Part shown: positions 1 through 9,578 of the stretch, one piece after another | Layout of the letters: every line of letters begins with the position of its first letter | How positions within the stretch are numbered: position 1 is the stretch's first letter | Assembly (NCBI GenBank): GCA_036496605.1 | Contig: DASXKV010000063.1 | Location: forward strand, 1-41,470 | Direction of reading: 5' to 3' | DNA: 41,470 nucleotides | Source: Gemmatimonadaceae bacterium | GTDB lineage: Bacteria > Gemmatimonadota > Gemmatimonadetes > Gemmatimonadales > Gemmatimonadaceae | Position numbers and translations under genes: made by a program | The notes under the pieces: model-generated | The model's input: only the letters and a program-made list of their open reading frames with translations | The model's database searches: none | Told to the model about the DNA's origin: nothing

Positions 1-13
1 GGGCCCGAAGTGC

Positions 14-48
14 GTTACGGCCTGCCCCTGATCGGGGCAGGCCGTAAC
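14..48 (-). terminator. Perfect hairpin after the first SusC/SusD pair
   Basis: A perfect 15-bp inverted repeat (14-28 with 34-48) with a 5-nt loop lies about 30 nt past the stop of the SusD-like gene. No T-run follows on the minus strand, so it is either a terminator without a U-tract or a 3' stabilising hairpin. It could also serve an unseen gene to the left. Confidence 0.6.
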
Positions 49-78
49 AGTATACAACGCGGGATGCTACTCGGCCTG

Positions 79-1746
79 TTAGTAGCCGTTGTTTTGCACG
101 AGCAGCGGGTTTCCGCCGAGCGCGTTGATCGAGATCGGGAACAGGATGCGATGGGCATCCCGAGCCGGGCAGCCCTTCGTGTAATCGGCTCCGCAGACAC
201 CGTTCGCCGAGGCCTCCGACCAACTCAGGAACTGGCCGTTGCGAATCAGATCCGTGCGGCGCTTGCCTTCGCCTGCGAACTCGAGGGCCCGTTCGTCGAG
301 GATAGCCTGGCGAATGTTCGCCTGTCCGCTCACCGCCAGCGCCGCCGAGTGCGCCCGCGTGTGGATCACGTTCAGATCCGCCAGCGCCGAGGCACCATTG
401 CCCTGCTCGTTTTCGGCCTCGGCACGAACGAGATACATCTCGGCGAGCCGGAACCACGTGAAATCGTTAGGCTGAGCGGAGCCGTGCGGCGGGTCGGCCT
501 GCGGCGGGAACTTGTTGAAACGAATCCCGTTCCCCTCGTTGGCTTTCGTGAGGTCAGCAATCTGCTGAGTGAATATGAGCGGGTTGCCGTTGCGGTCGTT
601 CACCGGCTGCCCGAACGTCGAAGGCTCGAAGCTGTAACCCTGCCCGGCGAGCCACATCTTGGTACGATCGTCACCCGACGGGAACTTCGCGTAGTACTCG
701 GCCGTGGTGGCAAAGCCGTTCCACGGGCTACCGTCGCCAGTGTTGAGCTGGTTGTAGTGCAGCGTACGCATGGGCCAATCGCCACCGATTGACTGTGTGC
801 TGTTCGAATGTACGACGACGAAGATGTTCTCCTGCGAGCTCTTGTTGGTCAGCGAGAAGTTGTCAGCCCAGTTCGCGCTGAGCTTATACGTGCTTCCACC
901 GCCGGAGTTGATGACGGCGTTGGCAGCGTCTATCGCCGCCTGGCACGCGTCCTTTCCACCGGCCACGGTGACACCGTGACAGCTGTTGTACGAGGTCGCA
1001 CTGACACCGCTACATGGCGCCGGTCCGCAATCCTTGTCGAACACTCCAGCATTTAGATAGAGGCTGGCCAAGATCGCATTAGCGACGCCCTTCGTCACAC
1101 GGCCGTAGTATTGCGACGGCCACTTGTCGGGCAGGTTCGGGATCGAAGCGGTGAGCTCAGTCTCGATGAACGAGAAAATGTCGGTGCGCTTGGAGCGCGC
1201 GACCTGCTTGAGCTCTGTCGACGTCACGAGCGGCACGCCGCCGAACATGTCCTGCAGCATGTAGTAGTACCACGCGCGCAGCGTTCGCAGCTCGGCGCCG
1301 ATCGTGTCCTTGTTCGCCGCGGTGCTCTTGGTGACGACGTCGATCATCAGATTCGCCTTGGCGACTCCGCTGAACAGATCGTTCCAGGAACCGGTGAGGA
1401 AGCTCAAGGCACCGGCGGTGTTGGCGCCCCAAGTCTGGCGATGGATGTCGAGCCACTGGCCGTTGTCATACCAGTCGCTGCCGCGCGTCGGCACGACCAA
1501 CGCGTCGGTCGACAACTCTTCCATCGCGGCGAATTCGCTGTTGCTCTCGGTGGAACGCATCTGCGCGTACACACCCGCCAATCCCGCAAGCACTTCGGCA
1601 TCGGAGTGGAAGGCATTGCCCGGCGTCAGTGCGTTGTGCGGCACTTCGGTGAGCTTCGTGCATGTCTCGGCCACGAAAAAGACCGGGACGACGAGGAGTG
1701 CGCGGAGCCCGAGGCGCAGCACGGGATGCAATGAGGATTTGCTCAT
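79..1746 (-). CDS. SusD/RagB-family outer-membrane nutrient-binding lipoprotein
   Basis: About 555 residues. SusD-type proteins are surface lipoproteins that cap a SusC channel and bind oligosaccharides or peptides. The start chosen (MSKSS) gives a basic n-region and a hydrophobic stretch ending in VAETC-TKLTEVPHNALTP, the usual SusD N-terminus. The residues before the Cys (A-E-T) are a poor lipobox, so lipidation is probable but not certain. TPR-like helices follow (AGVYAQMRS; ANLMIDVV; LRTLRAWYYYMLQDMFGGVPLV), and near the C-terminus FTWFRLAEMYLVRAEAENEQG and DERALEFAGEGKRRTDLIR are classic SusD signatures. An alternative ATG 39 nt upstream (1785) lies only 6 nt after the SusC stop, so the pair is cotranscribed. 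Substrate cannot be read from sequence. Confidence 0.9.
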   Translation of the reverse strand: MSKSSLHPVLRLGLRALLVVPVFFVAETCTKLTEVPHNALTPGNAFHSDAEVLAGLAGVYAQMRSTESNSEFAAMEELSTDALVVPTRGSDWYDNGQWLDIHRQTWGANTAGALSFLTGSWNDLFSGVAKANLMIDVVTKSTAANKDTIGAELRTLRAWYYYMLQDMFGGVPLVTSTELKQVARSKRTDIFSFIETELTASIPNLPDKWPSQYYGRVTKGVANAILASLYLNAGVFDKDCGPAPCSGVSATSYNSCHGVTVAGGKDACQAAIDAANAVINSGGGSTYKLSANWADNFSLTNKSSQENIFVVVHSNSTQSIGGDWPMRTLHYNQLNTGDGSPWNGFATTAEYYAKFPSGDDRTKMWLAGQGYSFEPSTFGQPVNDRNGNPLIFTQQIADLTKANEGNGIRFNKFPPQADPPHGSAQPNDFTWFRLAEMYLVRAEAENEQGNGASALADLNVIHTRAHSAALAVSGQANIRQAILDERALEFAGEGKRRTDLIRNGQFLSWSEASANGVCGADYTKGCPARDAHRILFPISINALGGNPLLVQNNGY

Positions 1747-1791
1747 AGTTGCCCGCTGACTGGGAGAAAGATTAATCGGTGCCATGAAGGC

Positions 1792-4700
1792 TCAGAACTG
1801 GAAGTGGACGCCGAACGTGTAGGTTCGTGCGCGAGGATACGTGAGGTAATCGAGTCCGCGAACCGCGAGTCCGCCGCCAGAGCCATCCGTGGAGTAGACC
1901 TCAGGATCGAGACCCGAGTATTTGGTCAGCAGCACCAGGTTGTCGCCAGAGACGTACACTCGCGCCGTTTGACCAGACATCAGACGCGCCGGGATGTCGA
2001 ACGTGTAGCCGAGCGTCACGTTCTGGAGTCGTACGAAGGTGCGATCCTCGATCCAGCGCGAAGAGAATTTCGCCGGCTCGCTGATGCTGTCCGGATCGGT
2101 CAACGCCGCGGCGAGGAAGTTACGACCTTGCTTGGCGTCGCTCTTCGTTTGATACACGAGCGCCGTGTTGTTGAACACCTTGCCGCCGAACTCGCCGCGC
2201 CATAGCCAGCTCGCGTCAAGCTTGCCCCAGCGGAGGTTGTTGTGGAGGCCGAGCGTGAAATCCGGGTTGGCACTGCCGATGAACTGACGGTCGGCGTCGG
2301 TCGGATCCGTGGTCGCGCCGTTGGTGCAACCCGTCGGGTTCGTGGTCGTCGTGCAGGCGAAGTACTGTTGGCCGCCCTTCACATACAGGAACTTCGGCGC
2401 ATAGAAGCTGCCTAACGGATGCCCTGGGGCGATGAGCTCCGCGTACTGGTTGGACTGACCCTGACCGTTCACGAACGCGGTCTGGATCGACTTCCGCGAC
2501 GTGTCGCCGAGGCTCGTGACCTCGTTGCGCTCGAGGGTGAATACGAGACCGCCCGAGAGCGTCTTGAGACCGCTGTGCCACATGTCGCCGTCGACCGAAG
2601 CCTCGAGACCGCGATTGCGCAGGCTGCCGATGTTCTCGAGCCGGGTCGGAACTACCGCTGGCTGCGGTACACTTACTTCGAAAAGCAGATCGTTGGTGAT
2701 CTTGTTATAGAACTCGACGCTACCCGTTAGGCGATCGCTCCAGAGGCCGTAATCCACGCCGACGTTGGTCTGCGTCGCGGTCTCCCACTTGAGATCGGGG
2801 TTCCCGACCTGCGATGCGCGAAGGCCCGTCGTAACGGTGCCACCGAATGGATACGCGGCACCGTTGTCGGTCACGAGTAAGAGCTGCGTCTGATACGGCT
2901 GCACGGCCTGGTTGCCTTGCTTGCCCCATCCCGCTCGGAGCGAGAGGTTCGAGAACGGACCGCCCTTGAAGAAGGACTCCTCACTCAAACGCCACGAACC
3001 CGAAATCGCGGGAAACAGTTCCCACTGGTGTCCCGGCGCGAGTCGTGACGAGCCGTCTTTGCGCAGGACGCCGGTGAGGAAGTACTTGTTCGCGAAACCA
3101 TAGTTGGCGCGCGTGAAGAAGGAGACTAGCACGCTCGTCGTGTCGAACGATGTCCCGATAGGCGAGGTCAATGCCGTGCCCGCCCCGAGGTTATTCACCC
3201 CGAACGCGTTGGTAACGAAGCCGTTCGACTGCGCGCCGAAGCCGTGGTCATCGACCTTCGTATACTCGTAACCACCAACCACCTCGAGCTCACTCCGCCC
3301 GAAATGCGGCGCGTACGTCAGAAGCTGCTGGAAGTCTTCGTTGTTGAGGGTCAACTGCGCCTGGCTGGCGATGCCGCTCTGGCCGGCCGCAATTGGGCTC
3401 GTGCTCGGATAAAAGGCCTGCCGTACCGCGTTGTTGTTGTCGATACCGACGGTGGTCTGAGCGGTAAGGTTCGAAAGAATGCTCACGGTCGCCGAAGCGT
3501 TGCCGAGCACGCGATCCTCGGGCGAGTTGTCGGTGACCTCGTGGATCAGAGCCACGGGGTTGAGCACACTGGTCTGCCCCGCGAGCTCGTAGTACTTACC
3601 CGATGATAACTTGATCGGTTGCGTCGGGTCGTAAATCACCATGTTGGTGAAGAGACCGCCGGTAAATCCACCGCCGTTCTCCTGCGGCGCGAAGTCATTT
3701 TGGACGCGCGACGCCGTCAGGTTCAGCGCAAGGCGCAGCCGTCCGGTGAATGCGTCGTGGTTCGCGTTGAGCCGGCCCTGATAGCGCTTGATCCCGCTAC
3801 CCCAGATCACACCCTGCTGATCGAAGTAGTTCAGCGAGGCACGATACTGTGTCTGCGCCGACCCACCATTGAAGGCGAGGTTGTGATTGGTCGCGATACC
3901 GGTGCGCAGAACGGCGTCCTGCCAATCGGTATTCGAGGCGCCAAGCGCCGTTAGTGCTTGCGGCGCCAGACCGCCGCGGACCGTCTTACCGGCAACTGAA
4001 TCGGCGATGTACTGAGTCACCTGCTGCTGAATGAAGCTGCGATACTGCTGGCCCGTCGCCAAGTCGAGCTTCTTTGCAGCCGAGGCAGCGCCGACGTAGG
4101 CATCGTACTCCATGTTGCCCGCGCCACGCGCGCCGCGCTTGGTGGTAATGAGAATGACGCCGTTGGCGCCGCGGCTACCATAGATAGCCGTCGCCGCCGC
4201 GTCCTTGAGCACCGTGATCGTCTCTATGTCGCCCGGGTTGATCGAGTTGAGCGGGCTGCGCGGCAACTGGGCATTCCAGCCGATGCCGGTCGCTCCCGGC
4301 GACGTCGATGAGCTCTGTAGCGGAACCCCGTCGACGACGTAGAGCGGATCGTTGCTCGCGCTGATGGACGTGCCGCCGCGAATCACCACCTGCTGGCCCG
4401 AACCTGGATCGCCGTTGTTCGCCGTCAACTGCACACCGGCGACGCGCGCGTCGAGCATCTGATTCACGTTCGTGACGACGCCGACGTTCGCCTGATCTGC
4501 ATCGACGGTCGCGACGGACCCTGAGATCGCCTCACGACGCTGGGTGCCGTAACCGGTGACGACGATTTCGCTGAGTACTGCCGCCTGGCGATTCATGACG
4601 AAGCTGACGTTCGTCGTCGAGCCAGCCGTGACGACGGCCGGTTGCGTCTGCGGTCGGAACCCGATGCGGCTTGCCCGCACGGTGTATGTCCCTACCGCCA

Positions 4701-4908
4701 CGCCGGTCAACGTGAAACCACCGTCATCTCTACTCAGCGTCCCACGCTGGCCACCCATGATCACGATGTTGACATTCGCGATGCCTTGCTGGCTCGCGCT
4801 GTCGACGACGCGACCGCTGATGGTGCCAGTGGTACCCTGTGCGCGCAGCTGGCTGGCGAACAGCAAGCCACCTACGAGCATGGGAACTAGGAAGCGACCC
4901 CTTACCAT
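1792..4908 (-). CDS. SusC/RagA-family TonB-linked outer-membrane transporter
   Basis: About 1038 residues. It imports nutrients through a TonB-energised beta-barrel with the SusD-like lipoprotein as lid. The start at 4908 has a GGAGGA ribosome site 7 nt upstream and gives the signal peptide MVRGRFLVPMLVGGLLFASQLRAQ; the frame stays open a further 49 codons upstream but lacks those signals. Order: signal peptide, carboxypeptidase-D regulatory-like domain (TGTISGRVVDSASQQGIANV), plug with the SusC motif LSEIVVTGYGTQRREAISGS, then VVIRGGTSISASNDPLYVVDG and ATAIYGSRGANGVILITTKRG, then the barrel ending in an aromatic residue (GVHFQF). The first gene of a two-gene unit with the SusD-like gene downstream. 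Confidence 0.95.
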   Translation of the reverse strand: MVRGRFLVPMLVGGLLFASQLRAQGTTGTISGRVVDSASQQGIANVNIVIMGGQRGTLSRDDGGFTLTGVAVGTYTVRASRIGFRPQTQPAVVTAGSTTNVSFVMNRQAAVLSEIVVTGYGTQRREAISGSVATVDADQANVGVVTNVNQMLDARVAGVQLTANNGDPGSGQQVVIRGGTSISASNDPLYVVDGVPLQSSSTSPGATGIGWNAQLPRSPLNSINPGDIETITVLKDAAATAIYGSRGANGVILITTKRGARGAGNMEYDAYVGAASAAKKLDLATGQQYRSFIQQQVTQYIADSVAGKTVRGGLAPQALTALGASNTDWQDAVLRTGIATNHNLAFNGGSAQTQYRASLNYFDQQGVIWGSGIKRYQGRLNANHDAFTGRLRLALNLTASRVQNDFAPQENGGGFTGGLFTNMVIYDPTQPIKLSSGKYYELAGQTSVLNPVALIHEVTDNSPEDRVLGNASATVSILSNLTAQTTVGIDNNNAVRQAFYPSTSPIAAGQSGIASQAQLTLNNEDFQQLLTYAPHFGRSELEVVGGYEYTKVDDHGFGAQSNGFVTNAFGVNNLGAGTALTSPIGTSFDTTSVLVSFFTRANYGFANKYFLTGVLRKDGSSRLAPGHQWELFPAISGSWRLSEESFFKGGPFSNLSLRAGWGKQGNQAVQPYQTQLLLVTDNGAAYPFGGTVTTGLRASQVGNPDLKWETATQTNVGVDYGLWSDRLTGSVEFYNKITNDLLFEVSVPQPAVVPTRLENIGSLRNRGLEASVDGDMWHSGLKTLSGGLVFTLERNEVTSLGDTSRKSIQTAFVNGQGQSNQYAELIAPGHPLGSFYAPKFLYVKGGQQYFACTTTTNPTGCTNGATTDPTDADRQFIGSANPDFTLGLHNNLRWGKLDASWLWRGEFGGKVFNNTALVYQTKSDAKQGRNFLAAALTDPDSISEPAKFSSRWIEDRTFVRLQNVTLGYTFDIPARLMSGQTARVYVSGDNLVLLTKYSGLDPEVYSTDGSGGGLAVRGLDYLTYPRARTYTFGVHFQF

Positions 4909-5034
4909 GCGACTGTCCTCCACGGAGTGAGGAGTGGGAACCACGCCCTCGTCGATCGCTAAAAAACCAACTTTCCGCCGAGCCATTACGTCACAGGGAC
5001 GCAACGACTCGACAGGTGGGATTAACTGGGCGGT

Positions 5035-5063
5035 GATATGGGACCAGGGGCGCACAATGTCAA
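5035..5063 (-). promoter_or_regulatory. Candidate sigma-70 type promoter of SusC/SusD pair 1
   Basis: On the minus strand a perfect -35 (TTGACA, 5058-5063) is separated by 17 nt from CATATC (5035-5040), a weak -10 matching three consensus positions. This leaves a leader of about 120 nt before the SusC start. The rest of the 4909-5182 intergenic stretch shows no ORF, RNA gene or strong terminator for the ABC operon upstream of it. The -10 is the doubtful part. Confidence 0.4.
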
Positions 5064-5182
5064 GACAGATTTTCGCATAGACACTACTATGTCGAAGGCA
5101 CCCATCGACCTATGGCAGCTCTCGGGCGTCGGCGCTCTGGCGAGTTGTGATGTTGCGATACAGTTTTGATCTTGCTCGACGG

Positions 5183-6310
5183 TTACTGCTGCGACGTCGC
5201 GTTACTGGTGCTCGCGGCCGGCTGCTGCGTGCCTAACGCCAGCCGACTACCGTGCTCCGGATCGAAGAGGTGCACCGCGTTCGGGGCCACGCGCAACGCG
5301 ACTGTCTCCTCGATGCGGGGAGCGCGGTCCGCACCCACCGCCGCGACCAGATCGGCGCCACCCGCTACGCGCACGTATACGAGCTGCTCACTCCCCAGCG
5401 GCTCGACGAGTGTCACCACTGCACTCACACCAGTGTCGGCTGCAGCGCCGAGCGAGATATCGTGCGGCCGAACGCCAAGCACCACGGGACCTGCGCGCGT
5501 CGCGGTCGAATCCGACAGGGCGATCGTCACGCCCGGCGCGACGAAGCGTGCGCGCTCGTTCTCGCGCTCGATCGTGCCCCGAACGAAGTTCATCGATGGG
5601 CTGCCGATGAAGCTCGCGACGAATTGATTCCGCGGCTGACGATAGAGCTCCATCGGAGGCGCGATCTGCTGGAGCACACCGTCCTTGAGCACCGCGACGC
5701 GCGTCCCCAACGTCATCGCCTCCACCTGATCGTGCGTGACGTACACCATCGTCGCGCCGAGCCGGCGATGCAGGCGCGCCAGCTCGGCGCGCGTCTCGAC
5801 GCGAAGCTGCGCGTCGAGATTCGAGAGCGGTTCGTCGAAGAGAAATGCCTTCGGCTCTCGCACGATGGCGCGGCCCAGAGCGACGCGCTGCCGCTGTCCC
5901 CCGGAGAGTTGCGCCGGCTTGCGGTCGAGCATCGATGCCAGTCCCAACGCGTCCGCAACCTCACCAATGCGCCGCGCAACCATGTCGTCCGATTGCTTTC
6001 GCAGCCGCAGACCGAAGGCCATGTTCTCGCGCACGGTCATGTGCGGGTACAGCGCGTAGCTCTGGAAAACCATCGCGATATCGCGCTCCTGCGGCGGGAG
6101 CCGCGTGACGTCGCGTTCGCCGATCGCGATCGTGCCGCCGGTGGGCTTCTCGAGACCGGCGATCATGCGCAGCACTGTCGACTTGCCGCTCCCCGACGGC
6201 CCGACGAGAACGAGAAATTCACCGTCAGCGACCTCTAATGAAAGGTCGCGTGACGCGACGAATCCGTTCGGGTAGCGCTTGTCGACGTGGGATAGCGTTA
6301 TGCGCGCCAT
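5183..6310 (-). CDS. Sugar ABC importer ATP-binding protein (MalK/UgpC type)
   Basis: 375 residues. Energises uptake by the two permeases upstream. Walker A GPSGSGKST at residues 37-45, Q-loop in VFQSYALYPHMTVREN, signature LSGGQ at 135-139, Walker B FLFDEP at 156-161, and the switch His in VTHDQ at 193. The C-terminal third is a TOBE-like regulatory domain (GVRPHDISLG and VEPLGSEQLVYVRV), as in MalK, UgpC and MsmK. It is the last gene of the operon, 46 nt downstream of the second permease. Such ATPases sometimes serve several importers, but here the cognate set is complete. Confidence 0.95.
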   Translation of the reverse strand: MARITLSHVDKRYPNGFVASRDLSLEVADGEFLVLVGPSGSGKSTVLRMIAGLEKPTGGTIAIGERDVTRLPPQERDIAMVFQSYALYPHMTVRENMAFGLRLRKQSDDMVARRIGEVADALGLASMLDRKPAQLSGGQRQRVALGRAIVREPKAFLFDEPLSNLDAQLRVETRAELARLHRRLGATMVYVTHDQVEAMTLGTRVAVLKDGVLQQIAPPMELYRQPRNQFVASFIGSPSMNFVRGTIERENERARFVAPGVTIALSDSTATRAGPVVLGVRPHDISLGAAADTGVSAVVTLVEPLGSEQLVYVRVAGGADLVAAVGADRAPRIEETVALRVAPNAVHLFDPEHGSRLALGTQQPAASTSNATSQQ

Positions 6311-6356
6311 GCAGTCTCGTCTCTGTCCGTCGTCGCCGGATGGTTCACTTCTTTCG

Positions 6357-7193
6357 TCATCCCTTCACTGCACCTGCTGTGAGCCCCTGCACGATTCGCC
6401 GCTGAAAAGCGAGAACCACGATCGCCACCGGCGCCGTCGCGACTACCGTCGCCGCCAGTATCTGACCCCAGGGGACCTGATACTGTCCGCGGAACAGCGC
6501 GATCGCGACCGGCACGGTGTAGCGCTCCGGACCGAGCGTGAACGACAACGCGAACAGGAATTCGTTCCAACAATAGATGAAGGTGAGAATCGCGGTCGTC
6601 GCCAGGCCCGGGCCGGTGAGCGGCAAAATCACTCGCGTGAAGCTCTGCCAGCGCGACGCGCCGTCGACCATTGCGGCCTCCTCGAGGTCCGGCGGCAACT
6701 GACGGAAGAATCCGACGAGGAGCCATACCGCGAGGGGCATCGCGAACGTCACATATGGTAGTACGAGTCCCGGATACGTGTTGATGAGCCGCAACGCGCG
6801 CAGCAGCATGTATAGCGGGCTCACGATCGAGATCTGCGGGAACATCGTGACGGCGAGAATGAAGCCCAGGATCGCGCGCTTGAACGGGAACTCGATGCGC
6901 GCAAGCGCGTACGCGGCGAAGGCGCCGATCGTCACGCAGAACACCGTCGTCGTGCCGGCGACGATGAGCGAGTTCTTAATCGGCGTCCAGAAATCCCGTT
7001 CGGTGAAGAGCGCGCGATAGTGATCGAGGAGTAGCTCGCGCGGCCAGAGCGATGGCTCGCGAAACAGCGTTGCTTCGGGTGTGAACGACGCGACGACGGC
7101 CCAGTAGAAGGGAAATGCCGCAAACAGGACGAGCAGCACCAGCCCGACGCGGGCTGCGATCCGCCCTGCGGCACCTCGGGTTTCCGGGCTCAT
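6357..7193 (-). CDS. ABC sugar transporter permease (MalG type)
   Basis: 278 residues from the ATG at 7193, which overlaps the upstream permease stop in an ATGA (7190-7193), so the two are translationally coupled. Six predicted membrane segments, starting with VGLVLLVLFAAFPFYWAVVASF. The binding-protein-dependent transport EAA loop is clear (DLEEAAMVDGASRWQSFTRV), the site that docks on the ATPase. The frame is open for more than 300 codons further upstream, but that part runs through the other permease in a wrong frame. Family knowledge places it as the second transmembrane subunit of a CUT1 carbohydrate importer. Confidence 0.95.
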   Translation of the reverse strand: MSPETRGAAGRIAARVGLVLLVLFAAFPFYWAVVASFTPEATLFREPSLWPRELLLDHYRALFTERDFWTPIKNSLIVAGTTTVFCVTIGAFAAYALARIEFPFKRAILGFILAVTMFPQISIVSPLYMLLRALRLINTYPGLVLPYVTFAMPLAVWLLVGFFRQLPPDLEEAAMVDGASRWQSFTRVILPLTGPGLATTAILTFIYCWNEFLFALSFTLGPERYTVPVAIALFRGQYQVPWGQILAATVVATAPVAIVVLAFQRRIVQGLTAGAVKG

Positions 7194-8107
7194 CGCCGCG
7201 CCCTCGGACCGCCGAGCTCGAGCCCGAGCCCGCGCATGTAGAGCATCGCGAGGCCGAACGTCACGAGAAAGATGATGACGGAAAGCGCCGCGCCGTAGCC
7301 GAATTCGAGGTTCTGCAACAGGGAGTTGAAGGTGTACACGGCAACCGGCTCCGTCGACGTTCCCGGGCCTCCACCTGTCATGACATAGATCAGATCGAAC
7401 ACGCGAAAAGCGTCCAGCGTGCGGAAAATGAGGGCGACGAGAATCGCCGGCTTGAGCAAAGGAATCGTTATGTGCCGGAGCTGCCACCACGCGCCCGCGC
7501 CATCGGTGGCTGCCGCCTCGTAAAGCTCCTTGTCGATGCTCTGCAGGCCCGCGAGGAGCAGGAGTCCGACGAACGGCGTCGTCTTCCACACATCGGCGAG
7601 AATCACGGGTACCCACGCCGTCGACGCGCGGACGAACCACACGAGCGGATGGTGCAGCAGGCCGACGTCGGCGAGGAGGACGTTGGCGATGCCCGCCTGC
7701 GAATCGAACATGAATCGCCAGAGGAGCGCTGCGACCACTGTCGGAATCGCCCATGGCACGAGCACCGCCGCGCGAACGATCCCTCGGCCGCGAAAGGCCT
7801 GGTTCATTGCCAGCGCGAGCGCGAGGCCTAACGAGAGCTCGAGCGAGACGCTGATCACGGCGAAGAACGCCGTATGGCCTAACGCCTGCCAGAAGCGCGC
7901 ATCCTGGAAAATGTCCAGATAATTGCCCAGTCCGACAAAGGGACGGCCGAGCCAGGGCATGCGAAGATCGTGCTGATGAAGGGATTCCCACAGCGTCCAG
8001 CCGAGGGGAAACAGGGCGACGAGCAGGATGACCGAGAGTGCCGGCGCGGTCAGGAGCCAGCCGGCGCGCGCCTCGCTCGAATCGTCGACCGGCTGACGAT
8101 CGTTCAC
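7190..8107 (-). CDS. ABC sugar transporter permease (MalF type)
   Basis: 305 residues with a GTG start that overlaps the stop of the upstream binding-protein gene (GTGA, 8104-8107). Membrane segments begin with WLLTAPALSVILLVALFPLGWTL, the usual N-terminus of MalF/UgpA-type permeases without the extra periplasmic domain. EAA loop ELYEAAATDGAGAWWQLRHI with the invariant G. It forms the membrane channel with the MalG-type subunit. Both 4-nt overlaps in this operon indicate tight coexpression of binding protein and permeases. Confidence 0.95.
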   Translation of the reverse strand: MNDRQPVDDSSEARAGWLLTAPALSVILLVALFPLGWTLWESLHQHDLRMPWLGRPFVGLGNYLDIFQDARFWQALGHTAFFAVISVSLELSLGLALALAMNQAFRGRGIVRAAVLVPWAIPTVVAALLWRFMFDSQAGIANVLLADVGLLHHPLVWFVRASTAWVPVILADVWKTTPFVGLLLLAGLQSIDKELYEAAATDGAGAWWQLRHITIPLLKPAILVALIFRTLDAFRVFDLIYVMTGGGPGTSTEPVAVYTFNSLLQNLEFGYGAALSVIIFLVTFGLAMLYMRGLGLELGGPRARR

Positions 8108-9381
8108 GAGGCCTTTCGCGCTGCGACGAGGTCGCGCACGTGGGTCCGTTCGACAAGTGCATTCATCGCGCGCGCTGCATCGTGCAGCGCCTGCTCGGGC
8201 GCGACCTGGCCCGAGAGCGCCCGATGAAGATCGATCTGCAACAGTTCCGACAGCTGCGAGTAGATCGGCGTCGCCGGACGCGCCGCCGCGCGTTCGACGA
8301 TGCTGCGCGCGAGCGTCACGGGAATGGGGATCACGTCCGCAAGCCGCGGGTCGTCATACAGCGCTCGGCGCGGCGGATAGCCGCCGAGCCGGGAGCGCTC
8401 GAGCATCTGATCGGGCGCGCACAGAAACGCGACGAGCTTCCAGGCCGCGTCGGGGTGTTCGGTGAACGCATTGATGGCGAGCGCCGAGCCGCCTAACGTG
8501 GCGGTCGATACGCCGCCGGGCGCGGCAGGCATCGGTGCGACCGCGAACTTTCCGGCGACCCGCGAGTCCTTCGGGACATTCATGATCGTCACGGCGTAGG
8601 GCCAGTTTCGCATGAACGCAGCGGTGCCATTCTGAAACGCGAAGCGCGACTCCTCCTCGTGCCACGTCAGAACTTCCGCCGGTGTCGCGCCGCTCGTGAG
8701 GAGCTGCCGCATGAACGCGAGCGCACGAATTCCTTCCGGTGAATCGACGACGATCCGGCCGTCGTCCGTCATCACGCGACCACCAAAGGCGCCGAGATAC
8801 TCGAGAAAGCAGGTGACGAGCCCCTCGTAGCGCGAACCCTGCCACACAATTCCGTATGGCGTGCCCGCTCGCCGCGCACGTTGAATATCCGCCACCAAGG
8901 CATCCATCGTTGCTGGAGGTGAGCGAAAGAGATCCGTACGCCAATAGAGCATCCCGACGTCCATGAACCACGGCATCGCAAAGAGCGAGTTCGCCCACGT
9001 ATTGGCCGCGATTGTCGCCGGGAAGAAGTCGCTCGCGTTAGGATGCCAGCGATCGAGCGAGAGCACCCATCCTGCTGCGGCAAACTCCGGCGTCCAGACG
9101 ACGTCGAGCTGCAGCACGTCCGGCTCGCCAGCGCGCGCGTTCAGCCATTGCACGAAGAGTTGATGGCGTTGCGTCGCGTCGTCCGGCGTATGCTGAATGC
9201 GGACGCGAATCCCGGGATTAGCGAGTTCGAATCGCGCGACCTGGCGCGCGAGCACCGCGCCTTCCGCGCCGAGCGCACTGCCCGCGAAGGTGACGACGGG
9301 GCGCGTGTCGTCGGGCCGGCTCCCGTGGCAGGCAAGGACAGCGATGAGTGAGAGGATGGCAGGGCGAAAGTGGGCGCGCAT
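8104..9381 (-). CDS. Extracellular sugar-binding lipoprotein of ABC importer (SBP family 1)
   Basis: 425 residues. The N-terminus MRAHFRPAILSLIAVLAC carries a lipobox (VLAC), so it should be anchored lipoprotein. Family-1 solute-binding features follow: VTFAGSALGAEG, FELANPGIRVRIQHTP, DVLQLDVVWTPEFAAAGWVLSLD, and later FMRNWPYAVTIM and LGGSALAINAFTEHPDAAWKLVAFL. The FMRNWPYA block is typical of trehalose/maltose/multiple-sugar binding proteins (ThuE/LpqY group), so an alpha-glucoside is a reasonable guess but not proven. First gene of the four-gene importer operon. No convincing Shine-Dalgarno is seen before the ATG. A heptamer repeat array lies immediately upstream. Confidence 0.9.
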   Translation of the reverse strand: MRAHFRPAILSLIAVLACHGSRPDDTRPVVTFAGSALGAEGAVLARQVARFELANPGIRVRIQHTPDDATQRHQLFVQWLNARAGEPDVLQLDVVWTPEFAAAGWVLSLDRWHPNASDFFPATIAANTWANSLFAMPWFMDVGMLYWRTDLFRSPPATMDALVADIQRARRAGTPYGIVWQGSRYEGLVTCFLEYLGAFGGRVMTDDGRIVVDSPEGIRALAFMRQLLTSGATPAEVLTWHEEESRFAFQNGTAAFMRNWPYAVTIMNVPKDSRVAGKFAVAPMPAAPGGVSTATLGGSALAINAFTEHPDAAWKLVAFLCAPDQMLERSRLGGYPPRRALYDDPRLADVIPIPVTLARSIVERAAARPATPIYSQLSELLQIDLHRALSGQVAPEQALHDAARAMNALVERTHVRDLVAARKAS

Positions 9382-9410
9382 GCGGGGGCAAGCTTACGTC
9401 ACGCCGTGCG

Positions 9411-9575
9411 CAGAGGGTAGAGGGCGCAGGTGCAGAGGGCAGAGGGCAGAGGGCAGAGGGCAGAGGGCAAAGAGTTGAGCGTGCAACAGAGTGAGCCACG
9501 CACGACACTCAACTCTCTACACTCCACCCTCAACACTCTGCCCTCAACCCTCTGCCCTCAACCCTCTACCATCAA
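9411..9575. repeat. Heptamer inverted array A (agagggc / gccctct)
   Basis: The left part (9411-9469) contains agagggc units in register at 7-nt spacing; the right part (9508-9575) is built of ctctgccctcaac-like units that are its reverse complement. AGAGTTGAG at 9471-9479 pairs perfectly with CTCAACTCT at 9508-9516, so the whole can fold into one long imperfect hairpin. Five GGG tracts at exact 7-nt spacing (9437-9467) also fit a G-quadruplex. It lies between two minus-strand genes, just past the PAP2 gene's 3' end and upstream of the ABC operon. Confidence 0.85.
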
Positions 9576-9578
9576 CGC

